Shown here: positions 1 through 7,896 of the stretch, piece after piece
Layout: each line of letters opens with the position of its first letter
How positions within the stretch are numbered: position 1 is the first letter of the stretch
Assembly: GCA_910584245.1 (NCBI GenBank)
Contig: CAJTZF010000003.1
Coordinates: 59,753 to 123,752 of the forward strand
Length of the DNA: 64,000 nucleotides
Direction: 5' to 3'
Source: an uncultured Eubacterium sp.
GTDB taxonomy: Bacteria > Bacillota > Clostridia > Lachnospirales > Lachnospiraceae
The notes under the pieces: generated by a model
Told to the model about the DNA's origin: nothing
Databases searched by the model: none
What the model saw: the letters and a program-made list of their open reading frames with translations, nothing else
Position numbers and translations under genes: made by a program

Positions 1-219
1 TCCCTTATCTCCTTTGTCCTATCACTGCCAATCTTTCTCTTATTCAAATAACCCCACCCCATAATAAATGCGCTTACATAATATTTACATTGCCATTAAA
101 GTTTCCCTTATCTCCTTTGTCCTATCACTGCCAATCTTTCTCTTATTCAAATAACCCCCACCCATAATAAATGCGCTTACATAATATTTACATTGCCATT
201 AAAATTTCCCTTATCTCCT
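1..219. repeat. Tandem 103-bp repeat, two full copies plus a 13-bp third start
   Basis: Copy 1 runs 1-103, copy 2 104-206, and the first 13 bases of a third copy lie at 207-219, inside the 3' end of aroB. The two copies are nearly identical; I see differences only in the C-rich stretch (around 50-60 versus 153-163) and at the copy boundary. Each copy contains a duplicate of the last codons and stop region of aroB, so the array looks like a slippage or unequal-crossover duplication of the aroB 3' end with its downstream sequence. The array may continue to the left beyond the window. No gene or clear terminator is visible within 1-187. Confidence 0.9.
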
Positions 220-1300
220 CTTCTGCCACTGGCCTGGCATAAACATCGTCTCCAAAACTCATCACATCGCCAATCCCTTTCTGGAATACGAAACGAAGTT
301 TTCCATCCCGTACTTTTTTATCTGTGTAGAGCTTTCGGATCAGCGCCTCCCGGTCGATATAATCGGGAATAGTAACCGGAAGCCCAATTCTCTTTTGCAG
401 GGCAATGACCCGGTCCCTCTGCTCCTCACTCAGAAAACCAAGCTTGCAGCCGAATGTCACCTGCGCCACCATACCGATAGAGAGCGCTTCTCCGTGCAGT
501 AAACGGTAATCACTAACCGTCTCAATTGCCCGTCCTACCGTGTGTCCCAGATTTAGTATTTCTCGGAGGTTCTTCTCCTTCTCATCCTTCATGACAACCT
601 GGTATTTCACATTGCAATTTTTTTCTGAAATATACTCACATACTTCCGGCACACAAGCAAGCACATCTTCCACATGTTGCTCGATATACTCAAAAAATTC
701 CATATCTGCAAGGCAGGCGTGCTTAACTGTTTCTGCAAGTCCATTTATAAGATGCTCCTCCGGCAAAGTCTTCCACGTATCAATATCCACGTACACTTTT
801 TTCGGCTGGTAGATAAGTCCGATTAAGTTCGTAGCAAGCTCCGTATCCACCGCTGTTTTTCCACCAATAGAAGCATCCGCAGCAGCTAAAAGTGTAGTCG
901 CATAATTCACAAATGGCACACCCCGCCCAAAAGTGCCTGCCACAAAACCTGCCAGGTCTGAAACAACGCCGCCGCCTACTGCAATGACGCAGCAATCCCT
1001 CCGAAATTCTTTCTCGAACATAGCATCCTCGATCTGTTCCTTGGTTTTCCTGATTTTACTTTTTTCCCCTGCCGGAAATACAAACAACTCCACTGCAAAA
1101 CCCGACTTTTCCAACTCTTCACATATCGGAACTGCATACAGCTCCTTTACATTTGTATCTGTCACCACAGCAAATTTTTTACACAATCCCACCAGACCGT
1201 TTTCCATATCCCGGACCAATTGTGGTATAAGCTGCCGTCCAATTTGCACATCATACGAATCATCCACCATCTTTTTTAATTCTACTCGAAACTTGTTCAT
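188..1300 (-). CDS. aroB: 3-dehydroquinate synthase
   Basis: Cyclises DAHP to 3-dehydroquinate, the second step of the cytoplasmic shikimate pathway; aroE lies elsewhere in the window. Visible are the NAD-binding GGGVVSDLAGFVAG motif, the TTLL...GGKTAVD segment, and the three metal-ligand motifs known from the family: Glu in GLAETVKHA, His in LNLGHT and His in LHGEA. With start ATG at 1300 the protein is 370 aa, normal for the family; an ATG two codons earlier (1306) is equally possible. The usual GHAIE after the second ligand is GRAIE here, and GLAEVIKYG is replaced by GLAETVKHA, so it belongs to a divergent branch. A related sugar-phosphate cyclase cannot be fully excluded. The last codons are copied in the flanking tandem repeat. 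Confidence 0.85.
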   Translation of the reverse strand: MNKFRVELKKMVDDSYDVQIGRQLIPQLVRDMENGLVGLCKKFAVVTDTNVKELYAVPICEELEKSGFAVELFVFPAGEKSKIRKTKEQIEDAMFEKEFRRDCCVIAVGGGVVSDLAGFVAGTFGRGVPFVNYATTLLAAADASIGGKTAVDTELATNLIGLIYQPKKVYVDIDTWKTLPEEHLINGLAETVKHACLADMEFFEYIEQHVEDVLACVPEVCEYISEKNCNVKYQVVMKDEKEKNLREILNLGHTVGRAIETVSDYRLLHGEALSIGMVAQVTFGCKLGFLSEEQRDRVIALQKRIGLPVTIPDYIDREALIRKLYTDKKVRDGKLRFVFQKGIGDVMSFGDDVYARPVAEEEIREILMAM

Positions 1301-1587
1301 TTTCATACCCCATTCTTTTGCAAAACAAAATTTTCCGCTGCCTGCACTTATTTTGCACCTTCCGGCATCGCAATACAATGAACATTATACAACTTTACTA
1401 TACAGCCAAAAAATTCATTATACGAATGACACAATAACCCGGACAGTACATTAAGATCTATTTTATCATATGCTTTCCTTACAAACAACACTTTTTTCTC
1501 ATGCCGGGAAATCATCACGCGTAAAAGCTGCCCGCTAAAAAATAGAGAGGTACGAAGAACATCCCACATAAGGAAATGTACGTTGTT

Positions 1588-1956
1588 TCATTTGTTATAC
1601 CTCGGTATCAGTATATAATTCCCTTCGTGGATCGAAGTAGAAGACATATTATTAAGAGAAATAATCTCTTTTATATATTCCTGTATTCTTTCATTTGTAG
1701 GATGCTCCAGGTTCGCCCTTGCAATTGACCACAGGGAGTCCCCCCGGCAGATCCGGACAGGCTCATAAATCGCTGCCTCTGTCACTCTCTCTTCTGTCCC
1801 CTCCACGCGTATACTGCCTGCGCAAACGGATAAGATACATACTAAAACAAAAATCGGTATGGCACAAAACATAACTATTTTATAATGATGACGCCACTGT
1901 TGTCTGAGACTATTATTACTTAAGATCCGTTTGAAGCAATAGGACATATTTCCCAT
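1588..1956 (-). CDS. SOS-inducible LysM membrane protein, YneA-like cell-division inhibitor
   Basis: Small membrane-anchored protein of 122 aa: a basic N-terminus, one transmembrane helix (about residues 27-47), a short linker and one C-terminal LysM domain (about 65-120, with GDSLWSIA and a terminal ILIPRY). This is the architecture of Bacillus YneA, which delays septation during DNA damage. The start at 1956 is chosen because GGAGGGG sits at good spacing; the longer frame to 2013 would run into the promoter. Its promoter carries LexA boxes (separate entry), which supports the SOS role. The usual neighbour lexA is not in the window. The SOS function is inferred from architecture plus operator; another LysM wall protein under LexA control is the alternative. 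Confidence 0.75.
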   Translation of the reverse strand: MGNMSYCFKRILSNNSLRQQWRHHYKIVMFCAIPIFVLVCILSVCAGSIRVEGTEERVTEAAIYEPVRICRGDSLWSIARANLEHPTNERIQEYIKEIISLNNMSSTSIHEGNYILIPRYNK

Positions 1957-1993
1957 AACTGCCGCCCCCCTCCTGTAATAAATATGTTTATAG

Positions 1994-2020
1994 CGAACAC
2001 ACGGTTCGAACACCTGTTTT
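1994..2020. promoter_or_regulatory. Second LexA-like box and adjoining inverted repeat downstream of the LysM promoter
   Basis: CGAACACCTGTTTT at 2007-2020 is a second LexA-like box. Its core is an inverted copy of the box at 2036-2049, so both sites together form a larger inverted repeat. Directly next to it, CGAACACACGGTTCG (1994-2008) is a perfect CGAAC/GTTCG palindrome with a 5-base centre instead of 4. All lie between the -10 and the start codon, where a repressor would block elongation or add cooperativity. Confidence 0.6.
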
Positions 2021-2024
2021 ATTT

Positions 2025-2053
2025 ATAATATCACGCGAACAGGTGTTTGTCAA
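2025..2053 (-). promoter_or_regulatory. Promoter of the LysM gene with embedded LexA box
   Basis: Minus-strand -35 TTGACA (2048-2053) and -10 TATTAT (2025-2030) are spaced by 17 bp. CGAACAGGTGTTTG (2036-2049, plus strand) matches the Bacillus-type LexA box CGAAC-N4-GTTYG and overlaps the -35. The dinB promoter in this window has the same arrangement. Confidence 0.82.
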
Positions 2054-2080
2054 GGACTTTTTTAGCAATGCCAAGCTTTC

Positions 2081-2109
2081 TTGACTTTCCCTTTTGCATA
2101 TCATATAAT
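2081..2109 (+). promoter_or_regulatory. glmS promoter
   Basis: TTGACT (2081-2086), 17-bp spacer, TATAAT (2104-2109). The leader from about 2116 to the ATG at 2204 is roughly 88 nt and holds small hairpins (for example TCTGC/GCAGA near 2156-2170). I could not recognise the core of a glmS ribozyme in it. The promoter is divergent from that of the LysM gene. Confidence 0.8.
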
Positions 2110-2203
2110 ACTAGTGATATTAGGGGCAAAGGGGCCTCATATCCTAAAAGATAACTCTGCTATGTGCAGAAAAGTGATTTGAACATTTATTGGGAGGTTT
2201 ACT

Positions 2204-4027
2204 ATGTGTGGAATTATCGGTTATGTAGGTTTTCTAGACGCAAAAAAGACATTGGTTGACGGCCTACAGACGTTGGAATACCGCGGTTATGACAGTGCTG
2301 GTATCTCTTTTTTTACCGACGGCGGCATTCAGACGATTAAAACAATAGGAAAGGTTTCAGTCCTTCGGGAGCTTGTACATACCCAGGCAAATGACACCAT
2401 CTCAACCTGCGGCATCGGTCACACCCGTTGGGCGACCCACGGCGGCGTGTCGAATACAAATTCCCACCCGCATACGGCTGGCAAAGTCACATTAATACAC
2501 AATGGTATTATTGAAAATTACCAGGAATTAAGAAAGGAGCTGGAAGCACAGGGCAAAACCCCGGTGTCCCAGACCGATTCTGAAATTGCCGCTATGGTAA
2601 TTGACGATTGTTATAGTGGAAATCCAGAGGAGGCAATACGGCTTGCCACAACGAAACTAGTAGGCGCCTACGGCTTTTGTATTATGTTTGAGGATATTCC
2701 GGAAACGATTTACGCCATTCGCAGCGGAAGCCCTCTCGTAGCTGCCCATACGACAAATGGATCTATTATTGCTTCCGACATGGTTGCTCTTGTGAGCCAT
2801 ACGAATCATTACTTTGTCCTAAAAGAAAAGCATATTGCAAAAATGACAAATGATGAGATCCTTGTAAAAGATGAATACGGGGATATTTACAGTCCGGCAA
2901 TCCACCATATCAGCTGGGACGTCGGAGCTGCCAAAAAGGGCGGATATGAACACTTTATGATGAAAGAAATACACGAACAGCCGGATGCACTGAGAAATAC
3001 CATTTTGCCCAGATGCGTCAATGGCATGCCTGATTTCTCGACAGACCAGATATCCGATGACATATTCCAGAATATAGACCGCGTTATTATTACAGCGTGT
3101 GGTTCCGCCATGCACGCAGGATTGATTGGAAGAAATATGATTGAGCGGCTGGCACGGATTCCTGTATCCGTCGACATCGCCTCCGAGTTCCGCTATCAGA
3201 ATCCGATTGTAGACGACCGCACTCTTCTCATCACCATTTCCCAGTCCGGCGAGACGGCAGATACCCTGGCAGCCCTGAAACTTGCCAAATCGAAAGGCGC
3301 AAAGACCCTGTCTGTCGTAAATGTCAAAGGTTCCTCCGTCGCCAGAGAAAGCGACTACGTTTTATACACGCACGCCGGCCCGGAAATTTCCGTGGCGAGC
3401 ACAAAGGCTTATACGGTACAGCTCTCCGTCATGTACCTAATCGCATTCCGGCTGGCCTATGTCTCAAAACAGATTTCGGAGGAAGAGACAAAATCTTATA
3501 TGGAGAACCTGACGAATGTAGCCAGCAAAGTAGAAGAAGTTCTTTCCTATGACAGCCAAATTGAAAATATAGCAAAACGGCTCGCTAAGGCAGGCAATAT
3601 CTTTTTCATCGGCCGCGGGCTTGACCACGCGCTCTCCTGTGAGGGGTCCTTAAAACTAAAGGAAATCAGCTACATCCACTCGGAGGCATACGCGGCTGGC
3701 GAACTGAAACACGGTACCATCTCCCTTATTACGGACAGCGTACCTGTGATCGCACTTGCCACCCAGCCGGACGTCTATTCGAAAGTCATTTCAAACGTAC
3801 AAGAGGTACGGTCCCGGGGCGCAAAAGTTATCCTCATCACAGATATTAACGCCGCGGTAGATGCAAGCCTGTGCGACCACCAGATTGTACTGCCTGAGAC
3901 ATCACCACTGTTCACCCCGTTCGTATCCGCGGTGGTTCTCCAATATCTGGCCTACTATGTATCCGTAGAAAAAGGACTGAACGTAGACCAGCCGAGAAAT
4001 CTCGCAAAATCTGTCACTGTAGAATAA
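2204..4027 (+). CDS. glmS: Glutamine--fructose-6-phosphate aminotransferase
   Basis: Makes glucosamine-6-phosphate from fructose-6-phosphate and glutamine, the entry to cell-wall amino sugars. The 607-aa length is typical. The N-terminal Cys of MCGIIGYVG is the glutaminase nucleophile, followed by the class II amidotransferase domain (HTRWATHG). Two SIS domains follow (about 285-420 and 455-595) with SQSGETADT and the C-terminal PRNLAKSVTVE tail. A strong GGGAGG ribosome binding site precedes the ATG. It stands alone, with its own promoter upstream and a terminator immediately after. Confidence 0.97.
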   Translation: MCGIIGYVGFLDAKKTLVDGLQTLEYRGYDSAGISFFTDGGIQTIKTIGKVSVLRELVHTQANDTISTCGIGHTRWATHGGVSNTNSHPHTAGKVTLIHNGIIENYQELRKELEAQGKTPVSQTDSEIAAMVIDDCYSGNPEEAIRLATTKLVGAYGFCIMFEDIPETIYAIRSGSPLVAAHTTNGSIIASDMVALVSHTNHYFVLKEKHIAKMTNDEILVKDEYGDIYSPAIHHISWDVGAAKKGGYEHFMMKEIHEQPDALRNTILPRCVNGMPDFSTDQISDDIFQNIDRVIITACGSAMHAGLIGRNMIERLARIPVSVDIASEFRYQNPIVDDRTLLITISQSGETADTLAALKLAKSKGAKTLSVVNVKGSSVARESDYVLYTHAGPEISVASTKAYTVQLSVMYLIAFRLAYVSKQISEEETKSYMENLTNVASKVEEVLSYDSQIENIAKRLAKAGNIFFIGRGLDHALSCEGSLKLKEISYIHSEAYAAGELKHGTISLITDSVPVIALATQPDVYSKVISNVQEVRSRGAKVILITDINAAVDASLCDHQIVLPETSPLFTPFVSAVVLQYLAYYVSVEKGLNVDQPRNLAKSVTVE

Positions 4028-4045
4028 CCAAAGTCCGTGATATTC

Positions 4046-4083
4046 AAAAAAGCAGCGAACAATAAACGTTTGCTGCTTTTTCT
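4046..4083. terminator. Intrinsic terminator after glmS, probably bidirectional
   Basis: The arms AAAAAGCAGCGAAC and GTTTGCTGCTTTTT pair with one G-U, with a T-run on the plus strand and an A-run that serves the convergent MBL hydrolase gene on the minus strand. Confidence 0.85.
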
Positions 4084-4092
4084 TTGCCACCC

Positions 4093-4968
4093 CTAGCGGC
4101 GCCATAACATCTGGCTGTCCCTGAACTCAACCGCTAATTTCCCATGATCTTTCAGCCATGAAAGATAGGAACGCACGGTGCTGCCAACCAGAGCATACTG
4201 TTCAAAATTCATAACAAGCCCGTACTCTTGGAACACCTCCTGCAAAATCCGCTCGAAGTTTACAGGCTCCTCACAAATCGATAAGATCCGTTCTGCGACT
4301 TCGTTTGCCTTCTCCCTATTATAGCGGACAAGCTCCGTTATGTCCGTCGCCGCCTCCGCGTGCGAGGGAACAAACATGGATGCCTTCATCCGTTCCACCC
4401 TGTCAAGCGTTTCCATATACGCCTCCACATCATAAATAAACGCCACGCCATACTTTTCCAGCGTATCTCTGCTGCTCATGCAGTCGGCAAGAAATACCGT
4501 CTCATCCGGCGTCCGAAAACCCACCATGTTAAAAAAATGTCCCGGAAGCGGAATCACTTCAATCTCTTTTGGAAAGCGGGCATCCGAAAAATCCAAAACC
4601 TCACTTTCCTGCGCCATTAAAAACTTGTGACGCAAATCCTTGCACGGATAGCCGCCATAGAGAAACGAGGGCTCCAATACGGGATATTGCGTAAATGCAG
4701 CCTCTATCCCGCTGGAAAAAATACTACATCCGGTCTGCCCCTGTAAATAATGGTTTCCTCCGATATGGTCCGCATGGGAATGAGTATTTAGTATTCCAAG
4801 CAGATGCCAGCCATTTTTCTCTAAAATCTGCCGGACTTTCCTCCCTGCACTTTTATCATTTCCGCTGTCAATCAAATAGACACCGTTCTCTCCCGCGAGA
4901 TAAACACCGATCTTCGCCGGACTATTTATGTACCAGCAGCAATCGCTGACCTGTATTAACTCATACAT
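4093..4968 (-). CDS. MBL-fold metallo-hydrolase
   Basis: Predicted cytoplasmic metallo-beta-lactamase-fold hydrolase, 291 aa. The metal motif THSHADHIGGN (the HxHxDH signature) is followed by an LPGH histidine, an FLADC aspartate and a late PSHA histidine, so the dinuclear metal site looks complete. A C-terminal helical domain of about 90 residues resembles the winged-helix tail of glyoxalase-II/beta-lactamase-like proteins. The start at 4968 is supported by GGAGG at good spacing. The substrate cannot be read from the sequence. It is convergent with glmS and lies downstream of an L,D-transpeptidase gene. Confidence 0.85.
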   Translation of the reverse strand: MYELIQVSDCCWYINSPAKIGVYLAGENGVYLIDSGNDKSAGRKVRQILEKNGWHLLGILNTHSHADHIGGNHYLQGQTGCSIFSSGIEAAFTQYPVLEPSFLYGGYPCKDLRHKFLMAQESEVLDFSDARFPKEIEVIPLPGHFFNMVGFRTPDETVFLADCMSSRDTLEKYGVAFIYDVEAYMETLDRVERMKASMFVPSHAEAATDITELVRYNREKANEVAERILSICEEPVNFERILQEVFQEYGLVMNFEQYALVGSTVRSYLSWLKDHGKLAVEFRDSQMLWRR

Positions 4969-5002
4969 TTGCGTTCCTCCTTCCACAATAATAGGATGAA
5001 AT

Positions 5003-5025
5003 GGCATCTCCTGCCAGGAGATGCC
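5003..5025. other. Perfect 10-bp hairpin between ldt and the MBL gene
   Basis: GGCATCTCCT and AGGAGATGCC are perfect arms around a 3-base loop. On the minus strand it lies after the L,D-transpeptidase stop and before the MBL ribosome binding site. A clean T-run is lacking (ATTTCATCC follows), so it could be a weak terminator or an mRNA-stabilising stem. Confidence 0.6.
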
Positions 5026-5098
5026 ACACATAACAAATATCACATTACCGATGTATTCATTTGACTACTTTCTTAGCGCAGCCACATGCCGGCTTTCA

Positions 5099-6466
5099 TC
5101 AGTACACTACAACCGGCGTCCCAATCTCCAGCTGGTTATAGAGCTTTCCTGCGAAGTCATATGGCAGATTGATACAGCCGTGGGAACCGCCCGTTTTATA
5201 TATTTTTCCGCCAAATTTGCTCCTCCAGGTAGCGTCATGCAGTCCCTGGCCATCCCAGTTAAATGGCATCCAATAATTCACAAATGTATGGTATCCCTGC
5301 ACCGCGATTGTCCCCAGATAACGGTCCCTCTGTTTGCCATAGAGCCGGTGGACGCCAACGGTCGTCTTCCGGTCCTTCGTCAGCTTGCCCGACACCATGT
5401 CGGACTCTAACTTGAGCTTCCCATTTTTATAAAACCAAACATGCTGCCGCTTAATACTGATTTCCACATATGTGTTTCCAATATCGTCTTCGCCGTGCTG
5501 TGCCGCTACATTTCGGTATACCGGCTCTAACTCTTTGCTCTTTTTCTTTTTCAGCAGCTGCTGTAACTCCTGCACTGTTTTGCCCTCGTCAATCCACCAC
5601 CCGAGTATGCCGCCTTTTATTTCCACCGTTCCATCTTTCGTGCTCTTAAACTTCCTTGTCTTTCCATACGTATTGTACTTTTTTGCAAGCTCGCGGACAA
5701 AATCCTCCACCCAGTTTGTCTTTAGCTTCAGCGTCGCTTTTTTCGGATTGTACTGTAAATATTTTTTAATTTTTTTCCAGTCAATGACTTCTTTGTTCTC
5801 ACCGAAATCGTACTGGATTTTCATATTTTTATACGCATCAATCTCTTTCACAACGCGGACAATCTCCTTGCTCTCTTTCGTAAAGACGGGCTGGATATAG
5901 TAATCCTCCAGCTTATAATCCAGCTTGAGCCCGGTCATAATACCCTGCTTAATCTCCTGAATGAGCGCGTCCAAATTCACCTCATCCCCGAAAACTTCCG
6001 ATACTAACTGGTACTCATCATCAATGTAGGCGTCCGCCGCCTTCACTGTCGTCTGGGGAAGAGACTGCTCAAGTATAACCCGAAGCTTCTGCTCATCCAC
6101 TATGGAATGGCTTGGCTTAACTTGAAAATCCTTTTCCCTCCCAAATAAGTATTCCTGGAACGTAAAATTATTCTTACATTCCACGACTTCATCTTTCGAA
6201 AATTCCCTTTTCACTGCAGCAGAAATATCGATATCCCGGACTTCTCCATTCTTCGAAAACTCCACTGAAAATCCCTTTGATTCATTCATTACCGCAACCG
6301 CTTCATCGACAGTCATGGAACTAACATTCGTATTACTGATGTACGTGTTTCTTCCAAATTGATTGGAAAAATACTCCTTGCTATTAAATAGAAATACCCC
6401 AACTAATCCCAATAGTGCTGTTCCTGCAATTATCCCGGCAATGATCAATAGCTTCTTTTTTAGCAT
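5099..6466 (-). CDS. L,D-transpeptidase with peptidoglycan-binding-like domains
   Basis: Membrane-anchored cell-wall cross-linking enzyme of 455 aa. One N-terminal transmembrane helix (about residues 5-27) is followed by a long extracytoplasmic region resembling the putative peptidoglycan-binding domain (PG_binding_4) found before many clostridial YkuD domains. The C-terminal YkuD domain (about 330-455) has the catalytic SHGCINLPYD motif with its His and Cys. The start at 6466 follows AAAGGTGGAA. It would form 3-3 peptide links or attach proteins to peptidoglycan. A second, differently built YkuD protein is encoded at 49.1-50.1 kb. Confidence 0.9.
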   Translation of the reverse strand: MLKKKLLIIAGIIAGTALLGLVGVFLFNSKEYFSNQFGRNTYISNTNVSSMTVDEAVAVMNESKGFSVEFSKNGEVRDIDISAAVKREFSKDEVVECKNNFTFQEYLFGREKDFQVKPSHSIVDEQKLRVILEQSLPQTTVKAADAYIDDEYQLVSEVFGDEVNLDALIQEIKQGIMTGLKLDYKLEDYYIQPVFTKESKEIVRVVKEIDAYKNMKIQYDFGENKEVIDWKKIKKYLQYNPKKATLKLKTNWVEDFVRELAKKYNTYGKTRKFKSTKDGTVEIKGGILGWWIDEGKTVQELQQLLKKKKSKELEPVYRNVAAQHGEDDIGNTYVEISIKRQHVWFYKNGKLKLESDMVSGKLTKDRKTTVGVHRLYGKQRDRYLGTIAVQGYHTFVNYWMPFNWDGQGLHDATWRSKFGGKIYKTGGSHGCINLPYDFAGKLYNQLEIGTPVVVY

Positions 6467-6588
6467 AAAAATCGTTCCACCTTTCATTGTCCTATCTTGA
6501 AAGTATATCACCATAAGTTTATGTTTTCAATCCTAAAATTGTTCTAATTTTATTACAGAAACATGTTATAATTTTGTCATAAACTAAT

Positions 6589-6617
6589 TTGACAGCGCTG
6601 CCAAAAATAACTATAAT
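6589..6617 (+). promoter_or_regulatory. holA promoter
   Basis: TTGACA (6589-6594), 17-bp spacer, TATAAT (6612-6617): a perfect consensus. It fixes the start of transcription near 6624, which rules out translation starts upstream of it. Confidence 0.85.
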
Positions 6618-6692
6618 TAGTTGTGTGGAACGCAGGTAATATCCGTTTCCAAATGTAGAAACCAGTGCACTGACAGATGGGAGACAAATACT

Positions 6693-7673
6693 TTGCAAAC
6701 AATAGCAGCTCAAATTAAATCCGGCCAGCTATCCCGGTTTCACCTAATATACGGAGAAGAACCGTACATGGTCCGGTATTACAAAAACAAATTAAAAAAC
6801 ATGCTTGCCAGCGAAGGAGACGATATGAATGCCTCTTTTTTCGAAGGTACTTCTGTTCCTCTGCAAGAAGTCATGTCGCTTGGCAGCACATTACCTTTTT
6901 TTGCGGAGAAACGCCTGATCCTAATGGAAAATACGGAATTGTTCAAATCCTCAAACGAAATGGCGGATATACTGAAAAATTTTCCAGAGACAACCTTCGT
7001 TGTCTTTGTAGAAAAGCATGTAGACAAAAGAAACCGGCTATATAAATGGATTCAGAAAAATGGCTGTATCACCGAATGTACCACACAGCAGGAACGCGAT
7101 TTGCTCCCCTGGGCGGCCAGATATTTGAAAGAACATGGAAAAAGCTGTTCCCGCCGCACAATGGAATATTTTATAACAAAAACCGGCTTCCAGATGGACA
7201 ATATTGTAAACGAGCTGGATAAGCTGATCGGCTATGTAGGAGAACGGCCCGAAATTACCGACACCGATATCGACACAATCTGCTCTGGCCAGACTGTGGG
7301 AAAAATATTTGACATGATTGATGCCGTCGCCACAGGGGAAAATAAAACGGTATTCCGTCTCTATGCCGATTTACTGGAATTAAAAGAACCACCTCCCCGC
7401 ATTCTTCACCTGCTCGGCCGGCACATCAATATACTGCTTCAGATAAAAGAGACCGGGGAGAGCTTACCAGACCGGGATATTGCAAAAAAGGCAGGAATCC
7501 CCTATTTTACAGTCCGAAAATATAAAACCCAGGCAAAACGCTTTTCCAAACGCCAGCTTTTGTCGCTGCTCGAAAAACGCGCCGATTACGAAGAACGTTT
7601 TAAAACGGGAAATCTTTCTGAAAAATTAGTGGCAGAACTCTTTCTCATAAAGGCATTGGCCGGAAATAAATGA
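6693..7673 (+). CDS. holA: DNA polymerase III subunit delta
   Basis: Clamp-loader delta subunit that opens the beta sliding clamp, 326 aa. The N-terminal RFHLIYGEEPYMVRYYKN and the helical C-terminal domain with LLELKEPPPRILHLLGRHI are family hallmarks. The start is read as TTG at 6693: GGGAG lies 9-10 bases upstream, the frame then begins LQTIAAQIKSG as expected, and the only upstream ATG in frame (6621) lies before the likely transcription start. In many Firmicutes holA follows comEC on the same strand; here the two are convergent with tRNA-Ser between them. Confidence 0.92.
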   Translation: MQTIAAQIKSGQLSRFHLIYGEEPYMVRYYKNKLKNMLASEGDDMNASFFEGTSVPLQEVMSLGSTLPFFAEKRLILMENTELFKSSNEMADILKNFPETTFVVFVEKHVDKRNRLYKWIQKNGCITECTTQQERDLLPWAARYLKEHGKSCSRRTMEYFITKTGFQMDNIVNELDKLIGYVGERPEITDTDIDTICSGQTVGKIFDMIDAVATGENKTVFRLYADLLELKEPPPRILHLLGRHINILLQIKETGESLPDRDIAKKAGIPYFTVRKYKTQAKRFSKRQLLSLLEKRADYEERFKTGNLSEKLVAELFLIKALAGNK

Positions 7674-7702
7674 ATGGGTTGGAATGTTTCTGAATAAAAG
7701 CA

Positions 7703-7731
7703 TTGACAAAAGGACAAAAAAGTGATACAAA
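7703..7731 (+). promoter_or_regulatory. tRNA-Ser promoter
   Basis: TTGACA (7703-7708), 17-bp spacer, TACAAA (7726-7731), ending about 30 bp before the tRNA. Confidence 0.7.
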
Positions 7732-7761
7732 TATAAAGGTAGCTTTTTGACAAGCTAGTAC

Positions 7762-7847
7762 GGAGACGTATCGAAGTGGTCATAACGAGAACGACTCGAA
7801 ATCGTTTTGCCTTCACGGGCACGTGGGTTCGAATCCCACCGTCTCCG
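7762..7847 (+). tRNA. tRNA-Ser (anticodon CGA)
   Basis: The acceptor arms GGAGACG/CGTCTCC pair perfectly. The anticodon loop CTCGAAA sits on a five-base-pair stem, with a class II variable arm (GCCTTCACGGGC) and a T-loop GTTCGAATC. It is 86 nt with discriminator G, and no CCA is encoded. Confidence 0.95.
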
Positions 7848-7855
7848 TCTATCCG

Positions 7856-7879
7856 GGGTGGCATTTTGCCACCCTTTTT
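7856..7879 (+). terminator. Intrinsic terminator of tRNA-Ser
   Basis: GGGTGGC and GCCACCC arms surround ATTTT, followed by five T. Confidence 0.9.
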
Positions 7880-7896
7880 CATGTGCATTATAATTT

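Noticed and set aside
1348..1569. 73-codon minus-strand frame between the LysM gene and aroB
   Set aside because: It lacks a ribosome binding site at any start, overlaps the aroB upstream region, contains TATAAT-like elements likely serving aroB, and its protein resembles nothing I know.
2160..2200. GAACATTTATT near glmS as a third LexA-regulated promoter
   Set aside because: Only one half-site is present and it lies downstream of the promoter; glmS is not expected in the SOS regulon.
2110..2203. glmS ribozyme in the glmS leader
   Set aside because: The leader is only about 90 nt and I cannot find the conserved core or pseudoknot of the ribozyme.
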